The notes under the pieces were generated by a model. It saw only the letters and a list, made by a program, of their open reading frames with translations, did no database searches and was not told where the DNA came from. Positions 37,561 through 50,269 of a stretch of DNA of 64,000 nt are shown piece after piece. How positions within the stretch are numbered: the stretch's first letter is position 1; the number at the start of each line of letters is the position of its first letter. Source of the DNA: Phoebastria nigripes (Eukaryota; Chordata; Aves; Procellariiformes; Diomedeidae). The stretch is from assembly GCA_035582835.1 (NCBI GenBank), contig JAYKAV010003365.1, forward strand, positions 312,411 to 376,410, written 5' to 3'. The position numbers and the translations under genes are program-made.

Positions 37561-40500
37561 AGTGGGATGTAAAAAATGTCATAATTATATTTGTTCCATC
37601 TACATAATGTCTAATACAATTGAATGCTCTGCCTTTGCTACATCTCTGATGTCTGTTAGCAGGTGATGCCTCTGTTGCGATTGGTGTCACTATCATGGTT
37701 GGGCAGGTAGCAATATGCAGCAAAACTTTTTATTTCTATCTGAAATTTCAATCCATGCAGCTTCTCTGCTAGTCACTGAAATGGTAGTTTGTTACTTAGA
37801 TTTGATTTTAAACTCTCTTTTTAATACATAGCTCCGTTGTACACCTAGCACAGTTTACTGTTATCTTTATATTTTGTGTTCTCAGTCTTCCTTTCACAAA
37901 GTTTCCAATAAGCCTGCTATATTAATGTTTTTATTTAGGACAAGAAATTGATCTAAAATGGTCCTTTGAATTTTCAATTCCTGTTCTAATGCTGAAAGTA
38001 TAAATAATGTATTCTGAATGATTAATGCATTCCACAAATATTGAGACATAGNCGTTAATAATTTGATAAAATAAAGCATTTAAAACATAGATTAAAATGT
38101 AATTGTATATAAAATGAAAGTTAGAAAAGAAAAAATGGCACGGAAAAGAACAAAATGAAATATCTTAAGTGCTATGCCCTAAAAGTATGAGCTGTATGAG
38201 TATGAACTTTTAACGTAGAAACGCTGGTGATATAGAAATATGCAATGTGTACTTTTTCCAGCTCTTCTTTGAAAGCCCAGAATAATAAAATGGAACAAAT
38301 AGCTGAACAGGTCAGCTAGAATAGTAACATTAGAATTATATACTTGACAGAACATTTTTGTGTTAAATGTGTATCCCTTTCATTTCAAGGGGAAAATAAT
38401 TTATTTTGTTCAAAAAAAGGAAATGGCATTTTCTCTTAATTAAGGGGGAGGGGGGGGAGGAACCAACACCAAACCAAAAAACCAACCAAGTCACATAATC
38501 AGCATTTCTTCCTTCTGATCTCTAGTATTAGGTGAGTCTGGTACCAGTAGGTCAGGATTCCACAGTTATTTGGGATTTGACCTCTAAAACTAAGTAAGAT
38601 CTTCAGGGCAGGAATAATGTCTTTATTCAGCATCTAGCACTAAATAGAGTCTCAACATGATACCACAGTAAAAATAGTAATAAGCACAAAAACAAAACCT
38701 TTGCAATTTTTATGATCACTTCTTTGCCCTTTGTTCTGTGTTCTACTATGAGAACACACACAGAAATCATTTGGCTTTTTGGGGGATTAATTTTATCTAA
38801 ATTTAACACCCTGAACATTTAGAATTATCCTAGCAGAATTTGTAGAGAGTGTTCTCTACCTATACAAATTTAGTACATGGTGTTTTGAAGCAGTTACACC
38901 ATGCATGAACTAGGGATGCCTGGTGAAAGTTCTTTAATCCATGCCTCAGGAGAGTTTTCAGCTGATCTGTGGAATTTACTGAATACTTGAGATTAACCAT
39001 CCTCATTTCAGTGAACAAGCTCCAGGAAGCTTGCAGTTTAAATAATGTGAATAACGTAAGTAAGTACTGTCTATGTTCCCCCCTCCCCCAGCCAAATTCT
39101 TTGTTTGAAATTCAGCAGCCCTTCCGAGCTGTACAATGAAGTCCTTCCATTTTCTTTATATTTCTGTATTGTCAGAAGGAATTAAAAATACAATTATGAA
39201 TGCAGCAAATAAGCTGCTAAAATATGTAACAAACTGTTTCAAGACTTTCTAATTGTCTTATTTTATATATATGTTGCATTAATGCATAAGGAAATCTTCC
39301 GTAGCACATAGGAACAAGCAGTTACTTCATGTTTAATTTATATAGCATCTTGAAAGAGTCTATTTTAATACTAAAAAAGTGAAGTGCTTTCTTTAACACA
39401 GAAATGTGGTAAAGTAGTATGCGCCCAGCCAAAGATGATAATTTAAAATGTATTAAATACTGAATATAGTGTTTACTTTATATACTTTCTGGTAACAACT
39501 TTAGCTTGAATTTCTCAGAACATTTACACAGCTTTAACACTTGCTCTTAGTTTTACTGTGAAATTTGCCCATTCTTTGCTCTTTTCAACAGGACAATGTA
39601 AGTGAAGAATCCAGTAGCATTACCAGCTGAAGTTAAGAATTACATTTTTGTGTGTGTACAATATTTGTAACTATTGAAATTTGCCTCCTAGGTAGTGCAT
39701 GTTTATTTTTGAAATAATTTAGTGGATGCAAAATTTAATTTTTTTGTTGATGTACTGATTTCTCTGCTTTGAAATATTTTAATTAATCCCTGAAAAATTC
39801 TTTGACTGTTTTTACCACCATTGCTTATTACTTTGAATTGGCCCNGTTACAATCACAAGAACTATCAGGGCCTTCTCTAGGAGAGAGAATCTAGAGGTGG
39901 ACTAGCAGTCTAACACACTTCTGCTTACTCTCTGCCCTCCTTCATGAGGTTCTTTATTTGGAAATTATTAGGAATATTTCTTCTCTGTGTGCGTTTCAAG
40001 GATTATTACAGACTCGTCCGAACTCCACAGTTTTAGATGCTGTTGCAGTAATGGCAGAAGAACGGCTGAGTGATAGGGTTGTTCATTATAATGTCAGGAG
40101 GAGAACCAGGGACCTTGCTGCTGGGACAGCAGTGCCAGACAGTTGTTAGCATGTTCAGTCAGAAACAAGCACGTTCCAACTTCACAGGATACTGTGCAGC
40201 GCATAGTCATGCTTGTCAATAGTCTCTTTCTCGCCCTGTTTCGGTTTACAGAGGTGAATAAAATGCATCTTGGTAGGCAGTACAAAGATTATATGCAGTG
40301 CTGCTTTAAAAACATTCACCTTTCAAGTGATAAATCAGAGAGCACCTGATGGTACTCTGAATGCTGGTAATTGAGGGCAGCGCACAACTAGAAACTGATA
40401 CTAACACTGGAACCTTGCATGTAGGAAGCGGTCTCAAAAACAGAGATAAAGTTGGCATGGTTTTTGAGAAGTGTGCAGAAATCATAGTATGCCAAACCAA

Positions 40501-41299
40501 GTTAAGTTTTCTTTTTTAAATCTGTGCTTTTAGATCTCGTCTTTGGGACCTTTCATTGTATCTATATATATAAATATAAAAATACGTGTTTGTTTAGCAA
40601 ATAAGCAGCAGTATCCGTTTTGTCACCAGTGTAGTATTCTCTCCTGCTTTCTGTTGCAAAGTATCTCCAGACTATTAGTAGGAACTTTTATCTATTCTAT
40701 TAAGTGCATAGCCATGTCTATTTTCTTTTGTAGTATTGATCTGGAACTAATACAAATGGCATTTGGTGGCTGCTTTAGCTTTTACTTGTTGCTGTCAGCA
40801 GCATTATTTTCTTTCGGATTGCGCTAAAGGTAGTATTTTTTTGAGCAAGCTATTTACTTTCCTTCTTGGTTATTTTCTGGCCTTTTGATAAAGGTTTTGA
40901 TTGAGGATCTTGCAGAAAAGCCAAGCAGTTGTTTTTTCATTGCATCTGTCATTGTGGTACATATGGTAAGGCAAGGATTTTATTTACATCTTGTATTTCT
41001 TATATTTATTGGGAAAAATAGAAATTTATCTTTTGCTTCTTTTTAGGTTATTTCAAATTAGTGGCTAAGAATTTTAGTGGTATGAAATTATTCTGTGCTA
41101 TCTCATTGAAATCAACAATTTACTACAGTGGAATATTTAATTAATTTCATTTTGTTAGTTTTTACTGACAAAAAGACAGACGACTATCTGAATTTGCTGA
41201 ATGAATATTCCCACTAAGCTTTTTATGAATGTTTCCAATTTATGTGAATGTTTGTGAAACTTGCCTGGAGATGCTAGTCACAGTGATGCCTTTATACTC
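37561..41299. other. Gene-free AT-rich DNA
   Basis: The left 300 bases may still belong to the ancient LINE. An A/C tract (38459-38489) follows a G-rich stretch. No exon recognised. Confidence 0.5.
38459..38489. repeat. CCAA/ACC-rich tract
   Basis: An A/C-only stretch after a short G-rich segment (38445-38460). Confidence 0.75.
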
Positions 41300-43016
41300 T
41301 CATCCCCCAATGTCTCTTAAGAGGCAGTTTAGGTAGGAGTTGTTTTAAACAGGAAGAAAACTTCTCTTTATGTTTTTATTAGTCTCCTGGCATTGATCGG
41401 TGGAATTCTCCCACCTCTGATACAATACATGAAGTAATATTTGCATAGGCATTTACCTTTCCTTTTCAAAAATAGGCTGTGGATATGCCAAAGTTCTCAA
41501 AACTGAAGATGTGTTTATCTTCAGTAGCAGTCTTGAGGGTAGTGTCAGCCCTTGCACACACCTCTTCACTTCTCTCAACTGTCTGGCCCGGTCAGAGCTT
41601 CAAATGCTTATCTACAGTGCCAGAATAATTTGTAGGCAGTAAACTCTAGCTTTTGGGGGGTTCCCGCTTATTTTTTAGCTTTTGTTTATTGCATTCTCTT
41701 TTGTGGTGTAATTTTCATTGTTTGTTGGTTCCCCCCCACTGTCTATTTGGTTCTGGACCTTCTACTCATGGTATGGTTTTCTTCAGGGTTCACCCTTTTC
41801 CTTTAAGAAGTTGGATTCTTCCTGCTGTGAAGTAATCTTCAGCTAAGTCTGTGAGCTTTAAAGTTGGGACATTGAGTGACTGCTGTATTTCATTATTGGA
41901 ACGGACATCTCCATGTCTGTACCACATCTTTGGCAAATGCATTTGCAGATGCTTTGAGCCAGATGCAGGAGAAAGGTTCAAGGAGAAGCTCTTGATGTAA
42001 TCTTCTGAGAAAATCCATTGTTTTGGGCTTAGATCCTAGACCTAACTGTTCAAAGTTTTCTAACTTCAGCCAGACTTTTCATCAAGGACAAATAAGACTG
42101 CTTCTGATTGTGATACCACTGTGCATTTCAGGAACAAGTTCTCAACCAAGCTGTTTTTGTTAATACTTTAGCTGTTTTCTACTAAGTATGATGGCTTTGC
42201 TTTCCTCATTCCATTAAAAACTGCTCTAAGACTTGTTAGCTTGCAGAAAGAGAGAGGCATGGCAGGGAATTTCCTCGCTTTCAAACATTTTGATTGACAC
42301 TCTCACATACAAGCCAAAAAAGGGAAAACTTTGGGTTACTCTTGCTCAATGGATATAGGTGATGCTTTTGGTAGCCCTGTTACTTGCTCTAAAGTTCTTA
42401 GTATTACATCTCAGTGCTTTACAGACCTTGGTGCCATAATATACTTGACATACCTAGAGCCAATTTCTTGGTTGCTCATACTTTTTCCAGTTCAGTAGTT
42501 ACCCAGAGTTGAGAGAGTTGCTTTTCTGCAAGGACTTCAAAGCCTCAGTGGCATACTCTGAAGAATGCTGCAGGTTGGTTGTCTCAGACGTCTNTAAATC
42601 AGAGACATAGAGTATGTTTCACTCCCTGGTGGTACTCAGGCAAGGACACTAGAACTTGTGTAGCCACCCAAATCCCTAGTCTGCTCCTCAAATGATGTTT
42701 GTTTTCAGCCCTCTTGAAAGCTTTGGCCTAAGCGATTGTCACAGTGTGAAGGACATCTTTTGGTATAAGACTACAGCACCGTAGGGGTGATTCTACCCAG
42801 CGAGTGAGCTCAAATGGCAACTGTTCTTCTGTACTTGCATGGGTGAGAACTGCTGTAAGCGAAGACTAACCCTTCTTAAAATTCTTTGGCTTCACATATA
42901 ACTCAAAGTCAATCAGTTCTCAGCAATACTTGAATTGGGAGGTCAGGGGATTCCTTCCCAATTGCTGTTTTTTGTCTGCTTGTTGTCTTTCACATTCTTT
43001 TTGTGTCACCAAAAGT

Positions 43017-43051
43017 GTGATGAACACTGAGCACAAAAATTGTCTGCTGCA
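43017..43051 (+). repeat. Left arm of an inverted repeat
   Basis: 'tgaacactgagcacaaaaat' followed by 'tgtctgctgc' is, reverse-complemented, almost identical to 43421-43450. Only one mismatch occurs in about 30 bases, and weaker similarity continues on both sides. Confidence 0.85.
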
Positions 43052-43181
43052 TAATAAATTTTCTTTACCAGACAAGGTCTGCTTTTTAGAGACATAACTC
43101 TGGAGTTACTCCCCACAATAAACATCACTTGACTTTGCTGACATGGCTGTTCATCTAGAGATGTGCCACTAAAATATGTCC

Positions 43182-43229
43182 TTTTTTTTTTTTTTTTTTT
43201 TTTTTTTNTTTTTTTTTTTTTTTTTTTTT
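43182..43229. repeat. 48-base T run
   Basis: Uninterrupted T apart from N at 43208. It sits between the arms of the inverted repeat. If read as a poly-A tail it would belong to a minus-strand retroposed sequence lying to its right. Confidence 0.9.
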
Positions 43230-43420
43230 GTATGGAGGGTATTTAGTTGGGTGCTTGTTTAACTTTCTTTTTAAGAATTCAGTGGCTACCTTAGCATCCT
43301 TTTTGGAGTCTTTCCTCTGGTTCTAAGATTAATTTTTCTGAATGTTTTCTTCAACCTCCTGAGTTTCAAAGGCATATTCAGACTTTGTAACCCTCAGTGG
43401 AGGAGACAGCAATTCCACTG

Positions 43421-43455
43421 CAGTAGACAATTTTTGTGCTCAGTGTTCATTGCAC
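43421..43455 (-). repeat. Right arm of an inverted repeat
   Basis: 'gcagtagacaatttttgtgc' followed by 'tcagtgttca' mirrors the left arm at 43020-43050. The arms are separated by about 370 bases that include the 48-base T run. Confidence 0.85.
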
Positions 43456-43660
43456 CTCAGACATCACCTTGTATCTTTGCTCAGGAGATGCTTCCTCTTA
43501 GCTCTAACTTCTTCCTCCTGACACCTCTTTGGGATCAGGCCTGAAGCAGTTTCGCCTTGAAAGGAAGTATTCAACATCATTCTGTTCAGTTAACCCCTAC
43601 ATCTAGTCTGATTCCCTAGCAGCCCTTAGCCTTACCATATCCATCTCTTTTCAGTTACCT

Positions 43661-43678
43661 TTTTTTTTTTTTTTTTTT
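43661..43678. repeat. Poly-T run
   Basis: Eighteen consecutive T, the second T run in this block. Confidence 0.9.
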
Positions 43679-44999
43679 AAAACGAAAGACTGAAGTAACA
43701 AGAAGCTACTCTTCTGACCAGAGAGAGATGGAATTAATCCTTCGCATCTAAAGAAAAGAATTTACTGCAATTATTTTCTCATGCCAAAGAGAAAGAGATC
43801 TTGGATCAGAGAAGTCTGGATGCTTGTATTTGCTGGTTCAAGATAATGTGCAGGACGTGGTAGTCTCTTCAGTAGAGATATTGGCCCACATCTCTTCATT
43901 TTCAGGACACTTACTTCTATATCCTCTGTCTGGCAGAACACACCTTGCAGTCTGTAGTGGTCTGGCCATTATCGTTTTGTGCTGTTTTGAGCTGTTATGT
44001 TCTTGTGCATAAAGTATCCCTTTAGTGGTGTAAAAAGAATAGCTGTTTTCTCTTTATTAGTTCAAGGCTCCCTGCAAATCACTTTGGGATATTAGTAAAT
44101 ATAAAAAGTCTCTACTAACCCCTATGCAAACCCCTGGAGAATAGCAGAACCATTCTGGACTTAGTTTCCACCTATGCTTATCTTCTCCAAGCTGTGATCT
44201 GTACAATGGATTTTTCCTAGCGTTGCCCTACATCCTCTTCCCATACACTGATGAGCTCCTTAGGTATTCTGGGCCACGTAGCAGCTTGCCCCTATGCTGA
44301 ATCCCATGCTAAATTCCACATCCACTCCTTTTCAGGCATGTCTCCAGATTATGTGGATTCCTGACTGGTGTTTCATCAACGTACTAGTTACAGTCTCCTG
44401 GACAGTCTTCTCATCTGTAAGTTAATAAAATAACCTGAATTGGTATCTGAAGAACACCTCTTGACTTGAACCAAAGTCCATGTGATAATCAAGGTATTCT
44501 GAACTTCCTTGACTACGCAACTTGTCCTTCCATCAGAAAGGCATGTTGTTGCCTGGTTTTAATTATCTTAAATTTAATTATAACATATTTTAGTTATGTA
44601 AAACTGGGAAGATAGTAAAGGACAGAAGTACAGTTGGAGAGACAGAATTTTCTAAGGAAAATGGGCAATGAAGAACACTTTTAGAATGGGGAAAAAAACT
44701 AATATTAATCATAAATCTAGAATGGAATTGGCATATTGTCTCCTGTCATCTAAGGAGTGAATTGTGCTTAAATTTAATATCGGGGCAAGGATTTAACTAG
44801 ATTCAAGATAGAGCTTGATTAGTTTAGTTCATGAATAGGATTATACAGTGTTGTCCTCTGCGTTGCATAGGATTAGATTTGTGGTTTANGGATGACATAT
44901 CCTTCCCAAATTGCAATTTAGCCACTCAGAATATATACATCTCAGATAGTCAAATCTATTTCTTTTCCAAGACTGCTTAACACTGTGTATAAATGCATG

Positions 45000-45300
45000 A
45001 GGCTCCTCCCTGCCTAGCTGAGACATTTAACTTGAGTCACCCACACATGTTTAGAGGTGCTTAATTTGTCTAGGTATCTGGGCAGCCTCCTAAATTCTCT
45101 ATCATTCCCAGGAGAAGCGTGAAAAGGTGAGCTGGGGATTAGATCTGTGGCTGATTTCATCTCATGTGAGAGTGGTCATTANTGTCCCTGACTGATAGAG
45201 CTATTCAGTTGGTTATGCCATATTAGAGCACTGAGAAATATGGGTGCAGCACTCAAGCTAGGTGATTTAAAGCTATGTCTTACACCTTCTAGGGGAGAAA
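45000..45300. repeat. Old interspersed repeat of uncertain class, second block
   Basis: 'gaggtgcttaatttg' then 'ctaggtatctggg' at 45054-45082 parallels 32971-33003 on the same strand. Downstream 'ttggttatgccatattagag' and 'cactgagaaatatggg' resemble the 'ggttagagcactc...gg' core of the same kind of element. Limits uncertain. Confidence 0.4.
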
Positions 45301-48018
45301 GGGCTATGCAATAGAAGAAAAATGCCTTTCAAGTAACCAGGACATTAAACTGGAAGGACGCATACTAATTTTCTAATCAATAATTCTGGAGATGGTTTTA
45401 TCTAATGACAATATATATTTTTTTAAATGCGTAATTATTTTCTGGGATTAAGATCTGGAAACTTGAGTTCTGCCGCTTGCAGCTAATATCCCAATTTCTG
45501 GATAAGATTTGGCTTCCTCATTTGCTTGCTCAGTTTCAAGTGCTTTCACACAAAATGCTCTGTGGCTTAATGCTTTTGATTACTGCAATAAGGGAGGCAT
45601 GAATTCATTCCTCTTAATCTGGCTTCCATCCTTTAATCAGTCTTTCCATTTCTCAAGTGAGTTCTCTGAACAGCAGGCTGTTGNTCAGGAGGCAAGAACC
45701 ATCCTTCCTTTGGTGCCCATACTTCAAAGAGGGTAGGTAGAGTTAATCTGAAGTACATGGAGGCCTTTTAGATTTCCTGTTTGTTCCATACATCCTTGGT
45801 AGAAAAAAAATAATCATGTAAATGGACTGGCTTGCCCTTTATAGGCACCTGTGATTTCTGTGCATTCTGTGNAAACGCAGACATTTAACTAGGTACGGTG
45901 ATTTCCCACTGCTGTCCTCAGAGACTGCTAAAGTGACTATGTTGCTGTCTTCCCAGCCATGTCTATTTCCTCCCTTTTTCTATGCTTGAAACCAACATTT
46001 TGATGACAGCACCAATATTTGATAATTAGAATTTTGTACGGTTTTATTCCAATACTGTGTCCTAAATTCTCTGAATATCTACAGTTAACATATCTTAAAT
46101 GCAGAAGGAATTACTGAAATTATTGAGTTCCTTGTTTCTTGCGTTGTCTACCTCTGAGGCAAACAGGTATCTTTATTACTTGATAATTATATGTACTAGT
46201 TCAAAGTCTGACAATTCCATGCAATCTTTTCAGAGCTCCCTATAGAGACAGCTAAAGATAATGTCATTTCTCCATCCCTATTCAATCACTATCTACTAAG
46301 TAGTTGTAAGAGAGAAGGAGCCAACTTTGTTAACTCCCTTACTGTCTGCCCTTCCTCTTGGCTGGCTGAGCTAATCTTTTTGCTGTATTGTAGAGAATAA
46401 ACAGATTCACCTTCTTTTCTTTTCCTTTTCACGTCTGTAGTCCCTTGACTCCCTCAAAGGAGCCAGCAGAGATCTGTGTTTACTCAGTGTTTTCCTTACC
46501 ACAGAAGATACTATGATTGTCAAATGTAATGGTCCTGAGGGCCATGGATGTTTTCCCTGCAGACTGAGAACACCTTATTTTCCCTGATAAATACGTACAT
46601 GCAGGTTTTTTGGTCATAGTGATTTAATAATGTTGATGCCATAAGCCTTGTAGGTGTATCTTTGCTGTCTCTTTATTAAGAAGTCTGATGTAAGAGGAAC
46701 GCACAACTGAAAACAGTCTTCTGACCCCGTGAAGCCCCCCGTGAAGTCTATTCCCTCGCAAAGCTTCCAAATATGAATAGTTTGTCTCTGCTTGAAACTG
46801 AGGTGGCATCTCCAGTTCAGTGACTGCAGTTTTCATTCCCATGGATTTTGTATTTCCAAGCCCAAATCAGAAAGTACAAGAATGTGTGAATTTCAAAATG
46901 TTCTTATTTCATGTTTGTGCCACCAGTTATTTAAGCTAGTAACTAAATAATTGTTGTTTGAAGCATAGCACAAAACCAAGTTATTTTAAAAATCAAGTTT
47001 CCAAACCTGGGGTCAAGAAAAGGAGGTGAATGCAGTAATTCTTTGTTTGTCTATAATTCCTATTTCATCCCAATAATTTCTAAATTGCTGTCTGATTTGA
47101 GCCAAATTTCNTAGGGGAACAGATATTTGAAAGATTGTTAAACTCCTGCTCATATTATGAAAATGTATGTCTTTGCAAATGTTATGGGCAATGGAAAGGT
47201 GACAGTGTTAGTTTACATGTAAATAGATGCAGGAAACCAGAGAGGAAGGGCATCTTACAGATATCCCAGTTATGGGAACAGCTTTAGTTAAAGCTCACAA
47301 TCAACCATGACACAAAAGCCTTGAGAGGACTAGCTTTAATTAGTTCCAGTGTTCACAAAAAAAATTAGTTTTCTCTGCAATATTTATTCCTTTCCTGACA
47401 AGAATATTTCTCAAACTCAGACATGGACAGTGAAAGTAAATGCTGTCTAGAATTAATTTTAGTATTTAAATTCAGGGAAAAATACATATGTAAATATGAG
47501 GTCTTTAAATGCTGCTTATGAAATTACAAGGAAATCTAATTTTGTCTGGAAAATAAGTTTTTCCTTATGATATATTTTAAAGTGTTTAAATTATGGCTTG
47601 CAGAAATTACAAAATATTAGAAATAATTTATTGAAATATAACAAGTTTAAAAACTTTAATGCAGGTAATCCCTACTTGCTACATAAATTTGCTAAATGAA
47701 TACTGATTCTTTTATAGGCCAAAGGATGCAGCCTTATTTATCTTTCATCAGAGTGTTACAACAGAATGGCAAATAGTGTCACTTCTTGTTAATAAATATT
47801 GGCATGAGTAGTTTCTTTGATTTTCTGTAANAGATTATTTATTCTTTGGAAGTGATACAAATTAAGCTAATAGAAAAAACTTCCTATTGCAACATCTAAA
47901 TCTGGTCCTGAAAAGAATCTCATTTAACTTCAGAATAGCTACTTAAAGGACCAAGAGTTTGAGAGTCTGGACCTCAGACCTCAACCTTCAAAGGACATCC
48001 AAACTAGAAACGTAATCA

Positions 48019-48043
48019 GAAAAAAAAAAACCAACCAACTAAC
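48019..48043. repeat. A run followed by CCAA units
   Basis: An A11 run directly followed by (CCAA) units. Confidence 0.8.
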
Positions 48044-48118
48044 TTGGAAAATTGAATTTATGCAGGTGCAAATTTAGAGTAGGTGATAGCAACAAATAAT
48101 GGTATAACTGAAAGAATT

Positions 48119-48731
48119 CATAGAAACATAGAATGATTTGGGTTNGAAGGGACCTCTAAAGATCACCTAGTCCAACCCCCTGCCATGGGCTCAAAGCCCT
48201 GTCCAAACTGACCTTNAGCACTTCCAATGATGGGGCATCCACAACTTCTCTGGGCAACCTGCTCCAGTGTCTCACCACTCTCATAGTAAAACATTTCTTC
48301 CTTATGTCCAATTTAAATGTGCTCTCTTTCAGTTTAAAATCATTGTCTCTTGTCCTTTCGCTACAGGCCCTGGTAAAAAGTCTCTCTCCGTCTTTCTTAT
48401 AAGCCCTCTTTAAGTACTGATAGGCTGCAGTAAGGTCTTCCTGGAGCCTTCTCTTCTCCATGATGAACAACCCCAACTCTCTCAGCCTTTCTTCATAGGA
48501 GAGGCGTTCCATCCCCCTGATCATTTTCGTGGCCCTCCTCTGGACCCGCTCCAACAGGTCCATGTCTTCCTTGTGCTGAGGGTTCCAGAGCTGGACACAG
48601 TACTCCAGGTGGGGTCTCACCAGAGCGGAGCAGAGGGGGAGAATCACCTCCCTCNACCTGCTGGCTGCGCTGCTTCTTANGCAGCCTGGGATACGGNTGG
48701 CCTTCTGGGCTGCAAGTGCACATTGCCAGCT
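48119..48731 (-). mobile_element. CR1 LINE 3' fragment, about 0.6 kb
   Basis: The plus-strand left edge 'aacatagaatgatttgggtt' is the CR1 3' terminus. The body matches the ORF2 C-terminal region and the cut-off at about 48731 ('cattgccagct') is the 5' truncation. Five ambiguous bases lie in it. Its 3' wording ('aagatcacctagtccaaccc') is related to, but distinct from, the 12 and 61 kb copies. Confidence 0.94.
48156..48731 (-). pseudogene. CR1 ORF2 C-terminal fragment, frame still open
   Basis: The minus frame is open from the truncated 5' edge to 48156. It shows [60 protein letters not shown] and REVVDAPSLEV, the region downstream of the reverse transcriptase. Only ambiguous codons interrupt it. 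It lacks the endonuclease and catalytic RT boxes and a start, so it is non-functional. Confidence 0.88.
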
Positions 48732-49692
48732 AAACACCATCCTGATGTTTAGACTTGTTTAGGTACGCTCACGTAACACACATGCATCCAGAATGCTGTT
48801 TTCACTTTTGGATGCCACATTGCTAGAATAATGCTGATAAATTAGATGGTACTTGAGTAAGAGTAATAAACATTACTGGAATTAGTGACACTTTAAATTT
48901 TTTTCCTCTTAAATAAAACCAAAAATGTGTAACTTGGTAGAATTGCTAGCAAAGAAAGGGTACGACATCTATAAATACCTGAAGGTTACAAACAATAAGA
49001 AATAAGAACTAATATGTGTAATCTGAAAGTATAGGGGAACAGAACTGAGAGGGAAAGAGGGAGAATTGACACGTTTTCCTGTGTATGAGATGTAGTTGGT
49101 TGTAGAAGAGTTTACCCAAGAAATTACTGGAAACCCCCTACCCAAAATGATGAAAATTGAATGGGAAAAATACTGCAAAAATGTCCCAAACAGCACTGCA
49201 CTGGGTAGGAAACAGGCACATCTGAGTCCTTCAGTCTTTACTTAGCAAATCTTGTATTCACTTCAGTGGGGAATTCTGACGTTATACTGAGTGAAGGATG
49301 AAATGATCAGTTTCTAGCCTTCAACAATATAAACCATCAGTGATTCTGGACTGTTGAATATTTAATAACATTTTTGTTCAAAAGTAAACAACTTCTCTGT
49401 GAATGTTAATATCTTTTTCCCACAGCATGTCTGTTCAAACATGTAAAGTAGCATAAATGGCAGTAGACAGGACAAAATGTTGTTTATGCACGTTCACATT
49501 TTTTGCAACAAATCCTCTTCTGCAGAATTTTATTGTTCACAAGGGGGAAAATTCATCTACAGAGAAGCTCGGCTAGTAACAATAAGGTGATTATTACACA
49601 TCTGTACATCCAACTTGATAGTTGGTATATCTTAATTCTTCCTTTAAAACTGTGAAAAAGAAAATCAAAACCAATAATCTGTCGTTCATGGG

Positions 49693-49747
49693 TTTGGTAT
49701 CATAGCAAAAAATGCATTTAGGCATTTGGTATCATAGCATAAAGTGC
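49693..49747. repeat. Two-copy imperfect direct repeat, period 32
   Basis: 'tttggtatcatagcaaaaaa' (49693) recurs as 'tttggtatcatagcataaag' (49725). Confidence 0.85.
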
Positions 49748-49913
49748 AGTGAAAATTTCATTTTTTAAATACGTGGCTTATCTCTGGCTCTTGCAGTGCT
49801 AACATCACTTCTTCAAATGTCTGGTAATGTTTTGAGGCATGAAAAGTTTCTGATAGTCGTTGACACCTGTTAATTGGTTTAGTAAGTGAGTGCTAGTTAG
49901 TATAGTGTGTATC

Positions 49914-49952
49914 ACTGGTGGATTAATATACAGGAACTGGTGGATTAGTATA
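49914..49952. repeat. Two-copy imperfect direct repeat, period 22
   Basis: 'actggtggattaatata' (49914) recurs as 'actggtggattagtata' (49936), one mismatch in 17. Confidence 0.85.
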
Positions 49953-50269
49953 TTGTAGCTCCTGCATTGTATGAGGTTTCTTAGTCACAGCCCTCTGTAC
50001 ATTGGTAGATCCCCAACATTATTTATTATTTCATTAGCATCCAGTTTNCTTCTCGGATTCGGCGGTAAGGTCAACACGATGAAAGGCCCAGACTGTCTTA
50101 TTCCCCTTCCTTCCTTTCCTCACCCATGCACAGCCACTCATTTCTTTCATTTTTGGCACGTCATAATTTAGTATTTACCAGTTGTAGCTTGGTACCAAAG
50201 GAATAATTATTTCTTAATCACTCTGCCTTCAGGGGGTTCTCCACTTGTGTCTGGGGAAAAAGGGCAGGC

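Larger units (their letters stand above)
41300..44560. other. Unexplained block of higher-complexity sequence
   Basis: The base composition and word content differ from the AT-rich flanks: it is more balanced, has exon-like texture on both strands and few A/T runs apart from two long T runs. No open frame above about 63 codons occurs, and none shows a motif I recognise. It contains the inverted repeat at 43017-43455. It may be an old, heavily mutated mobile element or retrocopy, but I cannot name a family. Confidence 0.4.
44561..48118. other. Gene-free DNA with one old repeat block
   Basis: No exon recognised. It contains the repeat-like block at 45000-45300 and an A/CCAA tract at 48019-48043. 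Confidence 0.5.

Noticed and set aside
43015..43060. C/D-box snoRNA-like motifs (GTGATGA then CTGA)
   Set aside because: The CTGA is only a few bases from the C-like box, there is no terminal stem, and the segment is better explained as an arm of the inverted repeat.
43182..43230. Poly-T as the tail of a processed pseudogene on the minus strand
   Set aside because: No reversed polyadenylation signal next to it and no recognisable parent gene in the sequence to its right; kept only as part of the unexplained block.
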